The notes beneath the pieces are model-generated. The model searched no databases and was not told where the DNA came from. It saw only the letters and a program-made list of their open reading frames with translations. From NCBI RefSeq assembly GCF_020075705.1, contig NZ_JAIQUM010000137.1, positions 1 to 7,511 on the forward strand: a stretch of 7,511 bases of DNA, written 5' to 3'. Shown here in pieces: positions 5,773-7,511 of this stretch. The number at the start of each line of letters is the position of its first letter. Position 1 is the first letter of the stretch. The stretch comes from Metabacillus rhizolycopersici (GTDB taxonomy: Bacteria > Bacillota > Bacilli > Bacillales > Bacillaceae). Both the position numbers and the translations under genes were made by a program.

Positions 5773-5936
5773 GAGGTTTTAAAATTAAATAACTTTATTG
5801 TCACTTTACAACGTAACCTCGGTAAAGTTGCCCGCAATGTCTCTTTTTCCTTGCTTCCGGTCTCTAACCCATCAAAAACAGCCTTTCAAAGTTTATCTTA
5901 TACGATATAAATTGCCCTCTAACGATAAAAATATAA
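5773..5936. other. Non-coding spacer before the Fur-controlled promoter
   Basis: I see no gene here. CTTTAC (5804-5809) can pair with GTAAAG (5822-5827), and AACTTTA (5791-5797) with TAAAGTT (5823-5829), as competing small stems. The 10-mer ACTTTATTGT also occurs just upstream, near 5678-5687. Confidence 0.3.
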
Positions 5937-5966
5937 TTGACTTTGATAATCATTATCAATTAATAT
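5937..5966 (+). promoter_or_regulatory. Promoter of the ykuN operon
   Basis: A -35 TTGACT (5937-5942, 5/6) and a -10 TAATAT (5961-5966, 4/6) lie 18 bases apart. An alternative -10, TATAAA, starts at 5964. A perfect Fur box fills the spacer, so Fur bound with iron would block RNA polymerase. Confidence 0.65.
5944..5958. promoter_or_regulatory. Fur box 1, perfect 7-1-7
   Basis: TGATAATCATTATCA is an exact match to the Bacillus Fur (7-1-7) consensus TGATAATNATTATCA. It lies between the -35 and -10 elements. This predicts repression under iron-replete conditions. Confidence 0.9.
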
Positions 5967-5982
5967 AAAAGCATTAACAACA

Positions 5983-5997
5983 TGAAAATGATTATCA
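5983..5997. promoter_or_regulatory. Fur box 2, one mismatch
   Basis: TGAAAATGATTATCA matches the 7-1-7 consensus except for one base in the left half. It lies downstream of the -10, between the likely transcription start and the ribosome site of ykuN, 39 bases centre to centre from box 1. A second bound dimer there should tighten repression. Confidence 0.8.
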
Positions 5998-6013
5998 ACT
6001 AGGGGGAGTACGA

Positions 6014-6472
6014 ATGAAAGCTTTTATTGGATATGTAAGCATGTCTGGAAATACGGAGGATATTTCCAATATCATAAAAGATGTTTTGCTTACAACTGAG
6101 TGTGAAGTGGATATGGAGTGTCTGGATGAAATAGAAGCTGCATCATTATTAGCTTATGATTGTATATTCATTGGCGCATATACATGGGGGGATGGAGATC
6201 TACCTTATGAGGTAGAGGATTTTTTTGAAGAGCTCAATGAATTAGATTTAGATGGTATCCATGCAGCGTGCTTTGGATCAGGTGAGTATGCTTATCCTAA
6301 ATTTTGTGGGGCTGTGGATGTAATGGCCGATCTATTGAACGAAAGAGGCTGTGATGTTTTTGCTGAAAGGTTGAAAATCGAACTCAGTCCTGAATCGGAT
6401 GAACAAATAATCGAATGCCAGCAATTTGCAAAAGCTGTTTATGAATGGGCTTTGGCGAAACAAGGGAGTTAA
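6014..6472 (+). CDS. ykuN: Short-chain flavodoxin YkuN
   Basis: This 152 aa flavodoxin has no extra-loop insertion. It binds FMN and serves as a soluble low-potential electron carrier that can replace ferredoxin when iron is scarce. The FMN phosphate loop is SMSGNTE (9-15). The isoalloxazine loops are YTWGDGDLP (56-64, with Y56 and W58 available to flank the ring) and GSGEYAYPKFCGAVD (88-102). The text is closest to B. subtilis YkuN as I remember it (SMSGNTEDI, YPKFC, SPESDE) rather than YkuP. The protein is acidic, as usual for flavodoxins. AGGGGGAG (6001-6008) sits five bases before the ATG. The gene is directly under two Fur boxes and is followed two bases after its stop by the next gene, so they form an operon. 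Confidence 0.95.
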   Translation: MKAFIGYVSMSGNTEDISNIIKDVLLTTECEVDMECLDEIEAASLLAYDCIFIGAYTWGDGDLPYEVEDFFEELNELDLDGIHAACFGSGEYAYPKFCGAVDVMADLLNERGCDVFAERLKIELSPESDEQIIECQQFAKAVYEWALAKQGS

Positions 6473-6474
6473 AC

Positions 6475-7359
6475 ATGTTTGAAAAGGGTTCTACTGCGGT
6501 TTTATCTACTCCTGATTTTCCTTTCATTGTAGCGGTAAAAGGAGCTGGTATTTACTCCTTTGAAGAAGGAGACTGGTTTCTGCAATACAGTCTAACCGAA
6601 AATATTTACAAGCTCATGCATGTAGGCAAGTATATATTCGGAATAGGGGATTACGGTACCATCCTTCGCTATGAACCGTATCAAAAGAGATGGAATCATA
6701 CAAGCTTTCCAACTACCCAACGTCTGTGGGATATTACTGGAAACAGCACTGGACTAATTGTTACTCATGGAGGAAGCAACCTTTTTGTCTCGAAAGATTT
6801 TGGCTCAAGCTGGTCTGTGATCAAACCATTTCAAACTTTAGCTACAAAGCCGTTAATTCGCTCCTTACTTTACGACCATGACCGTATTTATATTGGGACT
6901 CAAATAAATAAGGAGAGTGGTGGCTTATGGCAATATTCACTACAGAGCGAAGAGCTATTGCTTGTGAAAAGAGAAGAACATTCGATGATTTCTTCTATTT
7001 ATAAAGATTGTGATGGCTCATTATACATTACAAAAGGAAATGCTCTTTCAGGTGAAGGAACAATTGAAAAGATCGAACGAGATACTGCTAGCTGGTCGAC
7101 GTTTCAACAACCGATGGCAGAACGGGCATTTTTAGATTTATTTATGACAGATGAAAAATTATATGCCACGACAAGCAAAGATAAATTTGGGTTTTCTAGA
7201 ATTTACGAGGTATTCAGGGAGGGCATGACCTTATTACCAATTGAAACAGTAGCAGGACATGGATTTAGAGGTGCTGGCTTCGACAACCAGCTTTTTATCT
7301 CTTCACCGATCGAAAGTAAATGGATCGGAAACATGGGAGAGGTTCCTATGTTTTCTTAA
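6475..7359 (+). CDS. ykuO: YkuO-like beta-propeller protein of unknown function
   Basis: The protein has 294 aa, no signal peptide and no membrane segment, so it is probably cytoplasmic. The sequence is a series of short beta-strand units of about 45 residues (for example FIVAVKGAGIYSF, YIFGIGDYGTILRY, IYIGTQ, LYITKG, LYATTS, LFISSP). It has one clear Asp-box, SKDFGSSW (106-113), as in BNR/sialidase-type propellers. No sialidase arginine triad or other active site is visible, so an enzyme activity should not be assumed. Start: ATG 6475, with GGGAG (6464-6468) inside the end of ykuN. The open frame reaches back to TTG 6445, but that overlaps ykuN and is less likely. The name rests on its place after ykuN in a Fur-controlled operon, as in B. 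subtilis ykuNOP, more than on sequence recall. It may assist flavodoxin-dependent electron transfer (inference). Confidence 0.75.
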   Translation: MFEKGSTAVLSTPDFPFIVAVKGAGIYSFEEGDWFLQYSLTENIYKLMHVGKYIFGIGDYGTILRYEPYQKRWNHTSFPTTQRLWDITGNSTGLIVTHGGSNLFVSKDFGSSWSVIKPFQTLATKPLIRSLLYDHDRIYIGTQINKESGGLWQYSLQSEELLLVKREEHSMISSIYKDCDGSLYITKGNALSGEGTIEKIERDTASWSTFQQPMAERAFLDLFMTDEKLYATTSKDKFGFSRIYEVFREGMTLLPIETVAGHGFRGAGFDNQLFISSPIESKWIGNMGEVPMFS

Positions 7360-7511
7360 GTAAGACAAAGCTCTTTTCTAAAATATTGTTGTTTTTAAAC
7401 ATAAAAAGATTAACAGCAGTTACAGAGCGGGACGAAAAATATGTCGAAAATTGAAGGTTGGTCGATACCTTGGTGATTTCGGACAATAAAATTCAAAACC
7501 AGACAATAAAA
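7360..7511. repeat. Repetitive non-coding tail
   Basis: GACAATAAAA occurs at 7482-7491 and 7502-7511, one 20-base period apart, and a looser version (GGGACGAAAAAT) ends at 7440. The imperfect pairing TGTT-N-TTTTTA/TAAAAA-NNN-AACA near 7387-7414 is too A/T-rich to call a terminator. No flavodoxin-like (ykuP) frame begins here. The window ends inside the repeat, so its full extent is unknown. Confidence 0.4.

Noticed and set aside
6690..6881. 63-codon plus-strand frame inside the ykuO-like gene
   Set aside because: It is a shifted frame of a well-supported gene.

Overview
The window looks like chromosomal DNA from a low-GC, endospore-forming Firmicute of the Bacillaceae (Bacillus sensu lato). 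The evidence is a recognisable ComK competence regulator, a Fur-controlled YkuN-type flavodoxin followed by a YkuO-like gene, purine-rich Shine-Dalgarno sites, TTG/GTG start use and AT-rich spacers. I saw no tRNA, rRNA, CRISPR array, phage gene or intact transposase.

Layout. Positions 1-300 are a non-coding leader with a 48-49 bp imperfect direct repeat, a 14 bp perfect hairpin and two further hairpins just before comK (303-887, +). comK converges on a GT2 family membrane glycosyltransferase (1004-2353, -), with a GGGACGGTTC-type palindrome between them. The 0.8 kb between the glycosyltransferase and a divergent membrane-anchored NodB-type deacetylase (3230-4153, +) holds a second, damaged copy of that palindrome, a strong orphan terminator and a stop-free minus-strand stretch that may be a gene remnant. 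After paired terminators come two abutting minus-strand genes for small polytopic membrane proteins (5040-5504, then 4533-5039) that share a C-terminal signature. A 0.5 kb spacer with an 18 bp perfect stem-loop leads to a promoter with two Fur boxes, driving ykuN (6014-6472) and a YkuO-like beta-propeller gene (6475-7359). The last 150 bp are non-coding and repetitive.

How the genes may work together. ComK is the master activator of DNA-uptake genes. The glycosyltransferase and the divergent deacetylase are a plausible pair for making and de-N-acetylating a surface polysaccharide or for trimming the wall, but this rests on proximity and family only. The ykuN-ykuO pair is an iron-starvation unit: the flavodoxin replaces ferredoxin when Fur derepresses it. 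The two small membrane proteins form a coupled pair of unknown role.

Nothing here is clearly a new defence or mobile system. The best candidates for undescribed biology are the two-gene paralogous membrane-protein unit, the structured DNA/RNA before comK, the possible gene remnant at 2740-3003, and the Asp-box propeller co-transcribed with an iron-responsive flavodoxin.
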